Of a DNA stretch of 64,000 nucleotides, positions 34,528-42,860 are shown piece by piece. The notes beneath the pieces are model-generated. The model was given only the letters and a program-made list of their open reading frames with translations. It was not told the DNA's origin and did not search any database. Position numbers and translations under genes: made by a program. Each line of letters opens with the position of its first letter. Positions within the stretch are counted from its first letter, which is position 1. This DNA comes from CBDIDH01 sp965277595 (lineage in GTDB: Bacteria; Planctomycetota; Planctomycetia; Isosphaerales; Isosphaeraceae): assembly GCA_965277595.1 (NCBI GenBank), contig CBDIDH010000001.1:124001-188000 (forward strand), written 5' to 3'.

Positions 34528-37500
34528 ATGGCTCTTCGGGGCTCGCAAGCTCAGATCCTCCGTGCGATCGATGAGTCACCGAAAGACTCCGCCGGTTACG
34601 TCTCGGACGAGCAGATTGCTCGGTCCACGAAGATAGAATTGTCTGACGTCCACGACTGGTTGCACACGCTCGAAGATGACCGTCTCATTTCGATCGGTCC
34701 GACCTCGGTCGGCCTCACCGTTTACCTGGAGACTTGGGGCAGGATCGAGTTAAAGAAGCATCAGGAGCGGCGCACGAACGCCCCCGGCAGCGGCCCGTCT
34801 CCCGTCGAAAAGGGACAGCCGAAGATTAGGCCGAAGGGCTTGCGTGCTTTCGACAAGGAGGACGCCGGCTTCTTCCTCGAACTGCTGCCCGGCCCTTACG
34901 ATCACGACGGGCTCCCGGACGTCATCTCTTTCTGGAAAGTCCGCATTGAGGGGAACGACCCTGACCGCTCCTTTCGGGTCGGCGTGGTCTACGGACCCTC
35001 CGGCTGCGGGAAGTCGTCGCTGGTGAAGGCCGGGCTTCTGCCGAGACTCCCGGATCACGTCCTTCCGGTTCATGTCGAGGCAACCGCCAGCGACACAGAA
35101 TTAAGCCTGCTGAAGGGCCTCCGCAGGCGTTGCCCCGATCTCCCGATGGACCTCGCCCTGGCCGATTCCGTAGCCGCCCTCGCTCAGGACGACATGTTAC
35201 CTTCGGGCAAGAAGTTACTCCTTGTCATCGACCAGTTCGAGCAATGGCTCCTAGCCAAGCGTGGGGAGGGCGATACCGGGTTGGTGAAGGCCCTCCGTCA
35301 TTGCGAGGAAGGGCGGGTCCAGGCACTCGTCATGGTCAGGGACGACTTCCTTTCTGCGGCGATCCAATTCATGGAGGACCTCGGGGTCGAGTTCCGGCCC
35401 AGCTTGAATGCTCGGAGAGTGGATCTCTTCGGTCGTCCCCATGCGAAGAAAGTGCTCTCGGTGTTCGGGCAGTCGTACGGGGCGCTAGGAGAGGACCTAA
35501 CGCCCGAGCAGCAGGCGTTCCTCAACCAAGCCGTAGATGGACTGGCTCGGGACGGGGTTGTTATCCCCGTGCGCCTGGCCCTGTTCGCCGAGATGCTTAA
35601 GGGCCGGGAATGGACGCCAAAGACCCTGAGGGAGATCGGTGGTGCGGAGGGAGTAGGGGTCGCCTTCCTGGAGGAGACGTTCAGTTCGAGCTACGCAGAC
35701 CCCAGACATCGGACCCACCAAGAGGCCGCTCGTTCCGTCCTCAAGGCGCTGCTCCCCGAAGGCGGCAGCGATATCAAGGGGCCGAAACGGTCGAAGGGCG
35801 AGCTTCTCAAGGTGTCGAGCTATGTGTCTGGGCTGGGCAAGTTCGATGAACTTATCCGCATCCTCGACCCAGAGCTTCGGCTGATCACCCCGACCGCTTC
35901 TGAAGACTCGACCGAGGCTCAGCCGACCCCTCCCCATGGCGATCGGTATTACCAACTCACGCACGACTACCTCGTGCCATCGATCCGGGAATGGCTGACC
36001 CGCAAGCAGAGGGAGACACGAAGAGGGCGGGCCGAACTGAGGCTGGCCGAACGGTCGGCGACGTGGAACGCCAGGCCGGAGAATCGCCAATTGCCGTCAG
36101 TCCTCGAATGGGCGACCATCCGCTCGCTCACCCACCGGAAGGACTGGACCGAACCGCAGCGACGGATGATGAGACATGCGGGGTTTTTCCACAGGATGCG
36201 GGTGTTCGGGCTCGCCGTCCTGATCGGACTCGGGACCTGGGCCGGTATCGAGGGCTATGGCAATCTTCGGGCGGTGGCACTTGTTGAGCAGTTGAAGACG
36301 GCCAGCACGACGGATGTCCCACCGATCATCGAGCAACTCCAATCCCACCGACGCTGGGCCGCTCATCCGCTCGATCGTGTGTTGGCGAGCACCGAGAAAC
36401 TGAGCGGTCCCCATTTGAGAGCCAGCCTCGCCGTCCTCGCACTCTGGCCAAGGGATAGCAAACAAGTCTTGTATCTGAGAAATCCCCATTATCTCATAAA
36501 CCGGCTCCTGGCATCGTCTCCAGCGGAGTTCCCGGTAATCTGGTGGATCTTGCGCAAGCATCAGCCGAGTGTGGTCGAGCCACTTCGGGCGTTGCTCGAA
36601 GATCCTAAAGGCGATCCGCCTAAGCGTTTTCGGGCAGCCTGGGCACTTGCGAATTTCGAGAAGCCCTCGGTCGTGCAACACTGGGACGCCGTGGCCCCAT
36701 TCCTCACGGACCGATTCCTGTCGGCGGTGATCCACAGCCCAGGCGACTACTCACATCTCAGCGAGGTTCTCCGTCCGATTCGTCAGGACCTTGTGCCCCC
36801 GCTGGCCACAATCTTCTTGGACACTCGGCGAACCGAGAGCGAACGAAATCTGGCCACTGCGCTTCTCGCCGATTACGCCAGTGACAACCCGAGGGTGATA
36901 GCGAATCTGCTCATGGATGCAGAACCGAAGGCGTATTCGATCCTCTTCGATGTCGCCCAACGTCAGAGCTTGCAAACCATCCCTTTATTGCAGGCGGAGA
37001 TCGATAAGAAAGCGAGTCCCGAGGCAAGCGAGACCAATCCAGAACAGGTCAAGGATCGACTCTCTGAACGTCAAGCCCGAGCGGCCGTGGCCTTGGTTCG
37101 CATGGGCAAGGCCGAGGAGGTCTGGCCTCTCCTGCGACACAGTGCCGATCCCCGGCTCCGCAGCTTCATCGTCAACTGGCTCCATCCCCTAGGTGTTGAC
37201 CCGAAGTTCATCGTTGCGGGACTCGACGGGATCGACACCAAGGCTGTGGTGGGACTCACCGAGGGCCAGCAGAGAATGAACGCCGTGCTCTTCCATCCCG
37301 AGACTTCGATGCGGCGGGCTCTGATCCTGGCCCTGGGGCCTTACGGCACCAAAGGGCTCACGCCCGCCGAACGGGAGTCGCTTATCGGGAGGTTGCTCGA
37401 CCTCTACCTCAACGACCCCGATGCCGGCATCCACGGGGCGTCGGAATGGACCTTACGGCAGTGGGGGGAGAAGGAGAAACTCGGCGGAATCGATTCCCAG

Positions 37501-38358
37501 TTGATAAAACTCAAAGACCGTGGTGATCGCCGCTGGTTCGTGAACGGTCAGGGCCAAACCTTCGCCGTCATCGAAGGCCCTGTCGAGTTCGACATGGGCT
37601 CGCCCCTAATGGAACCAGATCGTGATACGGATGAATCCTTACGCCGAGTACACATTCCCCGGCGATTCGCCATTGCTTCCAAGGAAGTGTCGGTCGAACA
37701 ATATCAGCGGTTCGTGCAGATGAAGCCGGAATTCGGCGTACCCAAGCAAGCACTGGACAGATTCAGTTCTGATCCGGGCGGGCCGATGATCGGCGTCTCC
37801 TGGTACATCGCCGCCGCCTACTGCAACTGGCTGAGCGAACGAGAGGGGTTGCCCAAGGATCAATGGTGTTATCTGCCTGCTGAGGGGGGTAGCTTTGTCC
37901 AGGGGATGGCAATACCCGCCGACGTGCTCCGGCGCACCGGATATCGCCTGCCCACCGAAGCCGAATGGGAATATTCCTGTCGTTCTGGTACGATCACAAG
38001 CCGCTATTACGGCTTATCAACCGCCCTGCTGGGGACTTACGCACGGTATCAGGACAATAGCGCCGAACACGCATGGCCCAGCGGCAGCATGCTGCCAAAC
38101 GACCTAGGACTATTCGACATATTGGGAAATATATACGAATGGAATCATGAAAGATATAAAGAGTTTTCAAATAATGAGATTGACGATCTATTAAATCAGC
38201 CTTTCTTATTAGATGCAAGCCACCGGCTTCTCAGAGGCGGAGCGCTCAACAACTCACCCAGAAATGTCCGATCGGCCGATCGCAGCGGAGCCGAACCCTC
38301 AAGCCGTGATATTATCAACGGATTCAGGATAGTTAAAAATATAAATTTTAAGAATTAA
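34528..38358 (+). CDS. Adaptor-domain STAND NTPase with HEAT-like and FGE-sulfatase domains
   Basis: The ATG at 34528 with GGGGG upstream is preferred over TTG 34501; the product is 1276 residues. Residues 1-80 are the shared domain (SQAQILRAIDESPKDSAGYV). The STAND NTPase has Walker A GPSGCGKSS at 156-164, Walker B VIDQFEQW near 235 and a sensor VRDDFLSAA. A membrane helix lies near 560-577 (GLAVLIGLGTWAGIEGYG). About 400 residues of HEAT-like helices follow. The last ~260 residues are a formylglycine-generating-enzyme/sulfatase-modifying fold (SWYIAAAYCNWLSEREGLPK, GYRLPTEAEWEYSCR, HRLLRGGALNNSP). STAND ATPases act as sensors/switches in bacterial conflict systems. The last part is lower in GC. 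Confidence 0.85.
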   Translation: MALRGSQAQILRAIDESPKDSAGYVSDEQIARSTKIELSDVHDWLHTLEDDRLISIGPTSVGLTVYLETWGRIELKKHQERRTNAPGSGPSPVEKGQPKIRPKGLRAFDKEDAGFFLELLPGPYDHDGLPDVISFWKVRIEGNDPDRSFRVGVVYGPSGCGKSSLVKAGLLPRLPDHVLPVHVEATASDTELSLLKGLRRRCPDLPMDLALADSVAALAQDDMLPSGKKLLLVIDQFEQWLLAKRGEGDTGLVKALRHCEEGRVQALVMVRDDFLSAAIQFMEDLGVEFRPSLNARRVDLFGRPHAKKVLSVFGQSYGALGEDLTPEQQAFLNQAVDGLARDGVVIPVRLALFAEMLKGREWTPKTLREIGGAEGVGVAFLEETFSSSYADPRHRTHQEAARSVLKALLPEGGSDIKGPKRSKGELLKVSSYVSGLGKFDELIRILDPELRLITPTASEDSTEAQPTPPHGDRYYQLTHDYLVPSIREWLTRKQRETRRGRAELRLAERSATWNARPENRQLPSVLEWATIRSLTHRKDWTEPQRRMMRHAGFFHRMRVFGLAVLIGLGTWAGIEGYGNLRAVALVEQLKTASTTDVPPIIEQLQSHRRWAAHPLDRVLASTEKLSGPHLRASLAVLALWPRDSKQVLYLRNPHYLINRLLASSPAEFPVIWWILRKHQPSVVEPLRALLEDPKGDPPKRFRAAWALANFEKPSVVQHWDAVAPFLTDRFLSAVIHSPGDYSHLSEVLRPIRQDLVPPLATIFLDTRRTESERNLATALLADYASDNPRVIANLLMDAEPKAYSILFDVAQRQSLQTIPLLQAEIDKKASPEASETNPEQVKDRLSERQARAAVALVRMGKAEEVWPLLRHSADPRLRSFIVNWLHPLGVDPKFIVAGLDGIDTKAVVGLTEGQQRMNAVLFHPETSMRRALILALGPYGTKGLTPAERESLIGRLLDLYLNDPDAGIHGASEWTLRQWGEKEKLGGIDSQLIKLKDRGDRRWFVNGQGQTFAVIEGPVEFDMGSPLMEPDRDTDESLRRVHIPRRFAIASKEVSVEQYQRFVQMKPEFGVPKQALDRFSSDPGGPMIGVSWYIAAAYCNWLSEREGLPKDQWCYLPAEGGSFVQGMAIPADVLRRTGYRLPTEAEWEYSCRSGTITSRYYGLSTALLGTYARYQDNSAEHAWPSGSMLPNDLGLFDILGNIYEWNHERYKEFSNNEIDDLLNQPFLLDASHRLLRGGALNNSPRNVRSADRSGAEPSSRDIINGFRIVKNINFKN

Positions 38359-38392
38359 TAAATTATCTATATTTGCCCGCCTCGATGTTAAT

Positions 38393-38646
38393 CCTCGCCT
38401 TCCAGGCAGCCACTTCGAGTACGCCGGGGTTGGCCCAGCGCCGATGGTGGGGCCTTCGACACAGGCGGGAACTCCATCAGCCTTGGCCGAATGGGTCGAG
38501 TCACCAAGAAGTCGTTGCCAAGCGTGTCCCGGCTCTGGCCGTACTTTCAGCCGACTGTCAAACCCACCGTCTTCCGGGCAGTTGTCGTCCAGTTGAGGTC
38601 TTACGTCCGCTTTTCGGTCGGCGGCGTGGCCCAGTCCATCGTCTGA
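38393..38646 (+). repeat. Degenerate dispersed element, copy 1 (other copy at 56.9 kb)
   Basis: The gap between the STAND gene and the deacylase gene starts with CCTCGCCTTCCAGGC. It contains CTTTCAGCCG followed by a ~50-bp stretch (near 38546-38600) closely similar to 57043-57095. A 51-codon frame at 38491-38646 (MGRVTKKSLPSVSRLWPYFQ) covers it but has no ribosome site. It is a repeated non-coding element or a decayed gene end. Confidence 0.4.
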
Positions 38647-38656
38647 GGGGATCGTC

Positions 38657-39142
38657 GTGGCGACCACCAAGACCAACGCCGTCCGTCTCCTCGAACGCCT
38701 GGGCGTCCCGTTCGAATTACGTGAGTACGAGGTCGATCCCGACGACCTGGCCGCCGAGACGGTCGCCCGCAAGGTCGGCCTGCCCCCCGAGCAGGTCTTC
38801 AAGACGCTGGTCGCCAGGGGGGACAAGCACGGCGTCTGCCTGGCGGTCGTCCCCGGCAACTGCGAGCTTGACCTCAAGGCATTGGCGAGGGCGACCGGGG
38901 ACAAGAAGATCGACACGGTGCCGCTCAAGGAGGTCGAGCCGCTGACCGGCTACGTCCGGGGCGGGGTGACGGCCCTGGCGTGCAGGAAAGCGTACCCGGT
39001 CTACCTGGACGAGGCGGCCCGGTTGTTCGACGTGATCTCGGTCTCGGCGGGCATGCGGGGCCTTCAAATCCTTCTCGCCCCCGACGACTACATCCGGGTG
39101 ATCGATGCCAAGGTCGTCCCGATTGCCAAAGAGAAGGGTTAG
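38657..39142 (+). CDS. ybaK: Cys-tRNA(Pro)/aminoacyl-tRNA deacylase, YbaK/EbsC family
   Basis: The GTG at 38657 has GAGGGG 6 nt upstream; the product is 161 residues. It matches YbaK/EbsC throughout: TNAVRLLERLGVPFELREYE, PEQVFKTLVARGDKHGVCLA with the conserved lysine, GNCELDLKALARATGDKKID and RGGVTALACRKAYPVYLDE. The enzyme hydrolyses mis-charged Cys-tRNA(Pro). It is a housekeeping-type gene just outside the defence island, which suggests the island's right border lies at about 38.4 kb. Confidence 0.92.
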   Translation: MATTKTNAVRLLERLGVPFELREYEVDPDDLAAETVARKVGLPPEQVFKTLVARGDKHGVCLAVVPGNCELDLKALARATGDKKIDTVPLKEVEPLTGYVRGGVTALACRKAYPVYLDEAARLFDVISVSAGMRGLQILLAPDDYIRVIDAKVVPIAKEKG

Positions 39143-39177
39143 GTCAGGATGCCGGAAATCCTGCACCTCGTTTGACC

Positions 39178-39915
39178 TTACTCCTTGCCGTGAATCGCCA
39201 GGAAATAATCGTAGGATTCCTTGCAAGCACGGGCCATGCTCGGACTTTCCAGGCCGCCCCAGCCGAAGGCGTACATGAACGGGCTTTTCCGGCATTTCCT
39301 GCCCTGTGACGTGCTGAGAAACTCCTCAATCCCTGCACGGCCTATGAATTCGAGACCAGGGAAATAGGCCCCTACCGAATGGGGTAAGGTCGGGTCGATG
39401 ATCTGCCCGTCCTTGACGACCCAGCCGTGCTCAAGTGGCGGCCACCCTCTCTTCGACACAGCGTAGCCCTCGACATAACTGGCCCCAACGAAGTCGTCGA
39501 GCTTCTGGATAACCTTCCGTGCATTGAACCAACACCGCTTGGGGACGGCCCTGATCTTGCGGCCAATCCGCTCGGACTCCTGTTCGTCCTTGCCGGTAGC
39601 CGGGGAAACGGGTTGCCAGCACTCGAAGAAGTCTCTTTCCTCGTCGGTATGACGCTCGGGTGCGATTGTTCCGTCCGCCAGAATCGTGATCGGTTGCCTT
39701 CCGAACACTGGTGCTCCCGCATGCCCGGCAACTTGCGTTTCTGGCCACTCCCCGCTCCACGCCGAGGCGATAGGGTCGTGCTCATTACACTCGCAAGAGG
39801 CCCGCTGGCCGCCGCACACGGAGCACCGCTCGACGTCGCAGTCGTTGACGTGGATGTTTCCCGGCGGTACGCCGCAGTCTGGGCAGGTGGTGAATTCAGT
39901 TGTTGTAGCGTTCAT
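39178..39915 (-). CDS. Hypothetical protein with N-terminal zinc ribbon (245 aa)
   Basis: The ATG at 39915 has GGGAAG upstream. The N-terminus carries zinc knuckles (CPDCGVPPG, then CSVCGGQRASCEC). A conserved block follows: IQKLDDFVGASYVEGYAVSK with GWVVKDGQIIDPTLPHSV, then AYFPGLEFIGRAGIEEFL. I recall the block from planctomycete and phage proteins without a known role. Its ribosome site is part of the stem at 39924-39948, so translation may be regulated. Confidence 0.7.
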   Translation of the reverse strand: MNATTTEFTTCPDCGVPPGNIHVNDCDVERCSVCGGQRASCECNEHDPIASAWSGEWPETQVAGHAGAPVFGRQPITILADGTIAPERHTDEERDFFECWQPVSPATGKDEQESERIGRKIRAVPKRCWFNARKVIQKLDDFVGASYVEGYAVSKRGWPPLEHGWVVKDGQIIDPTLPHSVGAYFPGLEFIGRAGIEEFLSTSQGRKCRKSPFMYAFGWGGLESPSMARACKESYDYFLAIHGKE

Positions 39916-39923
39916 GTTTCTTC

Positions 39924-39948
39924 CCTTGTGTGTTTGTTGGACACAAGG
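39924..39948 (-). promoter_or_regulatory. Leader hairpin covering the ribosome site of the 39.2 kb gene
   Basis: CCTTGTG (39924-39930) pairs with CACAAGG (39942-39948). In the minus-strand mRNA the stem includes the AAGGG ribosome site of the zinc-ribbon gene, so folding could block translation. Confidence 0.45.
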
Positions 39949-40367
39949 AAGCTAGGCCGAGCAAGCCGGTTGTCAAACCGCCCCGCTGTTTCATTCTCTT
40001 GACGTCGAAGGTAGGGAGGGAACCACTTCTCAGACAGGACTGATCGACCCAGGAATAGAAAATTCTGCGACGTGGCCTGCCAAAGGAGAAGGGGGGTGCG
40101 TAAGCCGCTGCGGAAGACCCGCTTGGTAAATCCTCCAACCCGGTCATCGTAATGGGATCTGCGATACCAATGTCGGAGACATGTAACTAAGTTTCTCGGA
40201 GGAAGCGAAGGCACGAAGGCTGGGCGTTTTGCAACACGGTGACGTGAAATCCCGGTTGACAAGCGGCAAGAAACCGGGCGGTGCTAAAGCGTATATAAGG
40301 AGGGGGTGGATCATCCCAGCCTGGGCGAGACAACGAATAATAAGTCCATTGATCATTCCTCGACGCC

Positions 40368-40383
40368 CAGGGTGCTGAGACTC
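40368..40383 (-). promoter_or_regulatory. GAG-N5-GCACCCTG motif (gap copy)
   Basis: Minus strand GAGTCTCAGCACCCTG. It matches the shared motif exactly in its fixed positions but precedes only a doubtful small ORF starting at 40356. Confidence 0.55.
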
Positions 40384-40561
40384 AAACCGAGGTCCAACGG
40401 CATGAATCGATCGCCAAGGCTCGTCGTCCGGCGTCAACATTCTGAGCCGAGCTTGACGAGGGTCTTCTGGCAGCATTGATCAAGCCCCTCTCTCCGTTGA
40501 GCCAACAGTGTCGTCTTTCCTCCTCGCTTGACAGGGCGCTGCATCTCTTGCCCGCAGAATG

Positions 40562-40789
40562 TCACGGCTCCGGCATTTCCTCGACCCCGAGCAGCCGCAG
40601 CCCGTACCGTCCCTCCCGAGCCAGCACCACCATCAACTCCCCCGGCACTTCGAAGATCGGGACCTCGCCGCCCCCCTCGACCGGGACGAAAACGACGCTC
40701 TCACCAGCAGCAGTCGAACGACGCACACGGCTGCCCTCCGGGACCTCGATCACGTAGACCTTGTTATCGTGATGGTGGCGAACGAGCAC
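40562..40789 (-). CDS. Small hypothetical beta-type protein (75 aa)
   Basis: GTG 40789 has AAGGAG 6 nt upstream, and the shared motif lies 17 nt upstream. The product MLVRHHHDNKVYVIEVPEGS is beta-rich (ESVVFVPVEGGGEVPIF). It is the leftmost unit of a minus-strand array of small genes. Function unknown. Confidence 0.6.
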   Translation of the reverse strand: MLVRHHHDNKVYVIEVPEGSRVRRSTAAGESVVFVPVEGGGEVPIFEVPGELMVVLAREGRYGLRLLGVEEMPEP

Positions 40790-40806
40790 GACTCACTCCT
40801 TCAATG

Positions 40807-40822
40807 CAGGGTTCATCGACTC
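40807..40822 (-). promoter_or_regulatory. GAG-N5-GAACCCTG motif upstream of the 40.6 kb gene
   Basis: Minus strand GAGTCGATGAACCCTG ends 17 nt before GTG 40789. It follows the terminator of the next gene, so the small gene is an independent unit. Confidence 0.65.
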
Positions 40823-40846
40823 TTTGGCTTGAATGCGACGAAGAAA

Positions 40847-40868
40847 GGGCGAGCCCCTCGGCCCGCCC
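40847..40868 (-). terminator. Rho-independent terminator of the 40.9 kb gene
   Basis: GGGCGAGCC (40847-40855) pairs with GGCCCGCCC (40860-40868). On the minus strand TTTCTT follows, just after the stop at 40877. Confidence 0.75.
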
Positions 40869-40876
40869 TCCTGGAG

Positions 40877-41446
40877 TCAGCCCGATCGAAATGCCCGGAA
40901 CCCGTCGGCCAGAGCCCGCTTGCGGCGTTTGGCGTTCTTGATCGCCTTCACGGGCTCCAGGTCGCCCGCCTCAAAAGCTTCGACGAGTCCCCGGTCGTCC
41001 TCCCCGAGCGTCTCCTTCCAGTTCGTCCAGTCGGTCAAGAGGTCGCTCTCGTCCTGGCCGTCCCCGACCGACCCCGTGAGTTGCCAGTCCTCCCGGTTGG
41101 ACCTGACCTTCACGCCGTTTCGCTTGTTATGAACCGAGTCGGCCCACGAACGGTCGCCCATGGTCCCGATCGGCTGGAAGCGAGCCCCCTGGAGGGAACT
41201 GAGGACGGCCCGGTCACTTATGGCGTATGCCCCTATGTCCTGCGGATCAAGGCCACGCAGACGAAGCGACCGCCAGGCCCGCCAGGCGAAAATCACCATG
41301 TCATCGACCATATCGTTCCAGAATGCCTTGGGCCTTCTCGCCCTCTTCAGCGCCTTGAACCCGAGTGCCCGGACCAGGCCGAACATCTCCTTCTCGAAGC
41401 GGGCGTGCTCGACGTCCCAGTCCAGAGTGATTGTCTCGTTGTCCAT
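40877..41446 (-). CDS. Hypothetical protein (189 aa)
   Basis: ATG 41446 is chosen because AGGAG lies 6 nt upstream; the shared motif lies 37 nt upstream. The product MDNETITLDWDVEHARFEKE is helical, with WRSLRLRGLDPQDIGAYAIS and a basic C-terminus KAIKNAKRRKRALADGF. A sigma-like or DNA-binding role is possible from its charge pattern, but no family is recognised. Confidence 0.7.
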   Translation of the reverse strand: MDNETITLDWDVEHARFEKEMFGLVRALGFKALKRARRPKAFWNDMVDDMVIFAWRAWRSLRLRGLDPQDIGAYAISDRAVLSSLQGARFQPIGTMGDRSWADSVHNKRNGVKVRSNREDWQLTGSVGDGQDESDLLTDWTNWKETLGEDDRGLVEAFEAGDLEPVKAIKNAKRRKRALADGFRAFRSG

Positions 41447-41483
41447 CGGCATCTCCTGTGTGGTGAGTTGTCTGCTCACTTCG

Positions 41484-41499
41484 CAGGGTGCCGGCACTC
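41484..41499 (-). promoter_or_regulatory. GAG-N5-GCACCCTG motif upstream of the 40.9 kb gene
   Basis: Minus strand GAGTGCCGGCACCCTG ends 37 nt before ATG 41446, the same spacing as at the DUF1257 operon. Confidence 0.7.
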
Positions 41500-41523
41500 A
41501 TTGCTCCGAAGGGCCGGAAAGAA

Positions 41524-41545
41524 GGCTCCTGGTTGCCCAGGAACC
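41524..41545 (-). terminator. Rho-independent terminator of the 41.6 kb gene pair
   Basis: GGCTCCTGG (41524-41532) pairs with CCAGGAACC (41537-41545) across TTGC. TTCTTT follows on the minus strand, 8 bp after the stop at 41553. Confidence 0.75.
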
Positions 41546-41552
41546 TTGCGGT

Positions 41553-41846
41553 TCAATATTCCTCTGGGAGTAAAATTACTGAACTGGCACGTCGGCCTTC
41601 GTCTCCGCACGCCTCGGTGAGTACCCAGAGCTTCGTCCCGGCCTTCGTGCTGTACGATGACAAAATCCTGCTGCCGTCCACGAGGGCCAGGTCATTCAGC
41701 TTGCGATCCTCGTCGGCCAGGTCGCCCCAGTCGCCCCGGAGATGCCGGTCCAGGAACTCGCCAGGTTGCTGGCCAGCTTCCCGAAGGGCCTCCATAGCGC
41801 CCGGCGTGGCGACGACCTGGCCGTGCTCGAATTTGCTGCTGGTCAT
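41553..41846 (-). CDS. Conserved plasmid-type small protein (97 aa)
   Basis: ATG 41846 overlaps the stop of the upstream gene (ATGA). The product has the segments FEHGQVVATPGAMEALREAG, GEFLDRHLRGDWGDLADEDR and GTKLWVLTEACGDEGR ending VILLPEEY. This is a widespread small family I recall from plasmids and integrative elements, of unknown function. It supports a mobile origin for the array. Confidence 0.8.
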   Translation of the reverse strand: MTSSKFEHGQVVATPGAMEALREAGQQPGEFLDRHLRGDWGDLADEDRKLNDLALVDGSRILSSYSTKAGTKLWVLTEACGDEGRRASSVILLPEEY

Positions 41847-42058
41847 GCTGCCTCCAACATGTCCAAGAAGTTGACGGACTCGCCATCAAAGTAGACAGTG
41901 CGACCAATGAGGTCGTCCGGCTCGCAACCTTCGCCTTCGAGGAGCCAGGAGAAGGGCCGGTGGTCCATGTACACCGGCTCGGTCTGTCCGTCCTCAAGTT
42001 CCAGCCAGACGACAATGATGCTGCCGTGGTTCTCGATACTGCTGATGGTCCCGTGCAT
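41843..42058 (-). CDS. Small hypothetical protein (71 aa)
   Basis: ATG 42058 with GAGGAGG upstream is preferred to the longer frame. The product MHGTISSIENHGSIIVVWLE is a beta-type SH3-like small protein, coupled to the next gene by a 4-nt overlap. A variant of the shared motif lies 20 nt upstream. Confidence 0.65.
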   Translation of the reverse strand: MHGTISSIENHGSIIVVWLELEDGQTEPVYMDHRPFSWLLEGEGCEPDDLIGRTVYFDGESVNFLDMLEAA

Positions 42059-42078
42059 CGTTCCCTCCTCTCCGCTTG

Positions 42079-42094
42079 CAGTGTTCACGTCCAC
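42079..42094 (-). promoter_or_regulatory. Variant of the shared motif (GTG-N5-GAACACTG)
   Basis: Minus strand GTGGACGTGAACACTG differs from the consensus at two positions (GTG for GAG, ACACTG for ACCCTG), with the same spacing. It lies 20 nt before ATG 42058. Confidence 0.4.
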
Positions 42095-42219
42095 CAGGAT
42101 GCGGATTCTCTTGATAGGTTGGCAGGTCGGGGGCCGCCAAAGTGCCGACCTCGCTGGTTGGCGGGCGAGAATGTCGGCCACGTCGTTGGAAGCCGCCTTC
42201 ATCCAGGCGGCGTAAAGGC

Positions 42220-42420
42220 TTACCAGCTACCACATGACAGGCAGAGCCACACCTGCTCACCCGTCTCGGAGTCCTCGGCCCACAGGTCAACCTCGGGCTT
42301 TATCTGCCCACACCCATCGCAATCACGGGCTTCATCAAACCGGGAGGCCCGATCCGAGAAAAGGAAACCCTGGTCGGCCTGGGTCATCATGCCGTCGAGC
42401 ACGTCAGTCATTTCGGTCAT
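42220..42420 (-). CDS. Small zinc-ribbon protein (66 aa)
   Basis: ATG 42420 has GGGAG 5 nt upstream, and the shared motif 38 nt upstream. The product has CDGCGQ and CLSCGSW, a CxxC-CxxC zinc ribbon, with an acidic middle. It is probably a nucleic-acid or protein adaptor. Confidence 0.7.
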   Translation of the reverse strand: MTEMTDVLDGMMTQADQGFLFSDRASRFDEARDCDGCGQIKPEVDLWAEDSETGEQVWLCLSCGSW

Positions 42421-42458
42421 CTTGACTCCCGCCGGTGTCGAACGTTGTTCACACCCGG

Positions 42459-42474
42459 CAGGGTGCCAACTCTC
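42459..42474 (-). promoter_or_regulatory. GAG-N5-GCACCCTG motif upstream of the zinc-ribbon gene
   Basis: Minus strand GAGAGTTGGCACCCTG ends 38 nt before ATG 42420. Confidence 0.7.
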
Positions 42475-42513
42475 TTGGTCGTCCATCCGCTCGGTCTGCC
42501 GCTTCCGACTCGC

Positions 42514-42723
42514 CTACCTCGGACAGGCCGCATCGATGCCCAGGCCGACCGTGAAGAGCGTGGCCGCCACCGCCCGGTACTGCTCGGCCCTCGTCTCGTC
42601 GCCCTCATCGCTCGCCTTTGCAGCCCGCTGCTCGAAGACCTCGGCGAGCAAATGCAAAATGCTGCCCTGGGTGAATGACCAGAGCATTCTCTGGAGTTGT
42701 CTCTTAGCTACCACGTCCGTCAT
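42514..42723 (-). CDS. Small helical protein (69 aa)
   Basis: ATG 42723 has GAGG upstream and the shared motif 49 nt upstream. The product is all-helical (QLQRMLWSFTQGSILHLLAE, DETRAEQYRAVAATL). Function unknown. Confidence 0.6.
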   Translation of the reverse strand: MTDVVAKRQLQRMLWSFTQGSILHLLAEVFEQRAAKASDEGDETRAEQYRAVAATLFTVGLGIDAACPR

Positions 42724-42772
42724 CGTGTTGGCCTCGGGGCCATTGTCCGAATCGTTTCACCGCCACGAATGA

Positions 42773-42788
42773 CAGGGTGCTTGTCCTC
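42773..42788 (-). promoter_or_regulatory. GAG-N5-GCACCCTG motif upstream of the 42.5 kb gene
   Basis: Minus strand GAGGACAAGCACCCTG ends 49 nt before ATG 42723. Confidence 0.7.
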
Positions 42789-42811
42789 AATGAGGTGCTG
42801 GGAACAAAACA

Positions 42812-42833
42812 GACCGGCCCACTTGAGCCGGTC
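42812..42833 (-). terminator. Rho-independent terminator of the 42.9 kb gene
   Basis: GACCGGC (42812-42818) pairs with GCCGGTC (42827-42833). TGTTTTG follows on the minus strand. Confidence 0.75.
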
Positions 42834-42860
42834 CGACTTCGAGAGCCATCGAGACGGGCC

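Larger units (their letters stand above)
39916..40561. other. Long gap with one regulatory motif and a weak small ORF
   Basis: This 646-bp stretch has no convincing gene. It contains the leader hairpin at 39924-39948 and one copy of the shared motif at 40368-40383. On the minus strand a 70-codon frame at 40144-40356 starts 11 nt after that motif (MINGLIIRCLAQAGMIHPLL) with GAGG just before it. It may be a decayed member of the array to the right. Confidence 0.4.
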
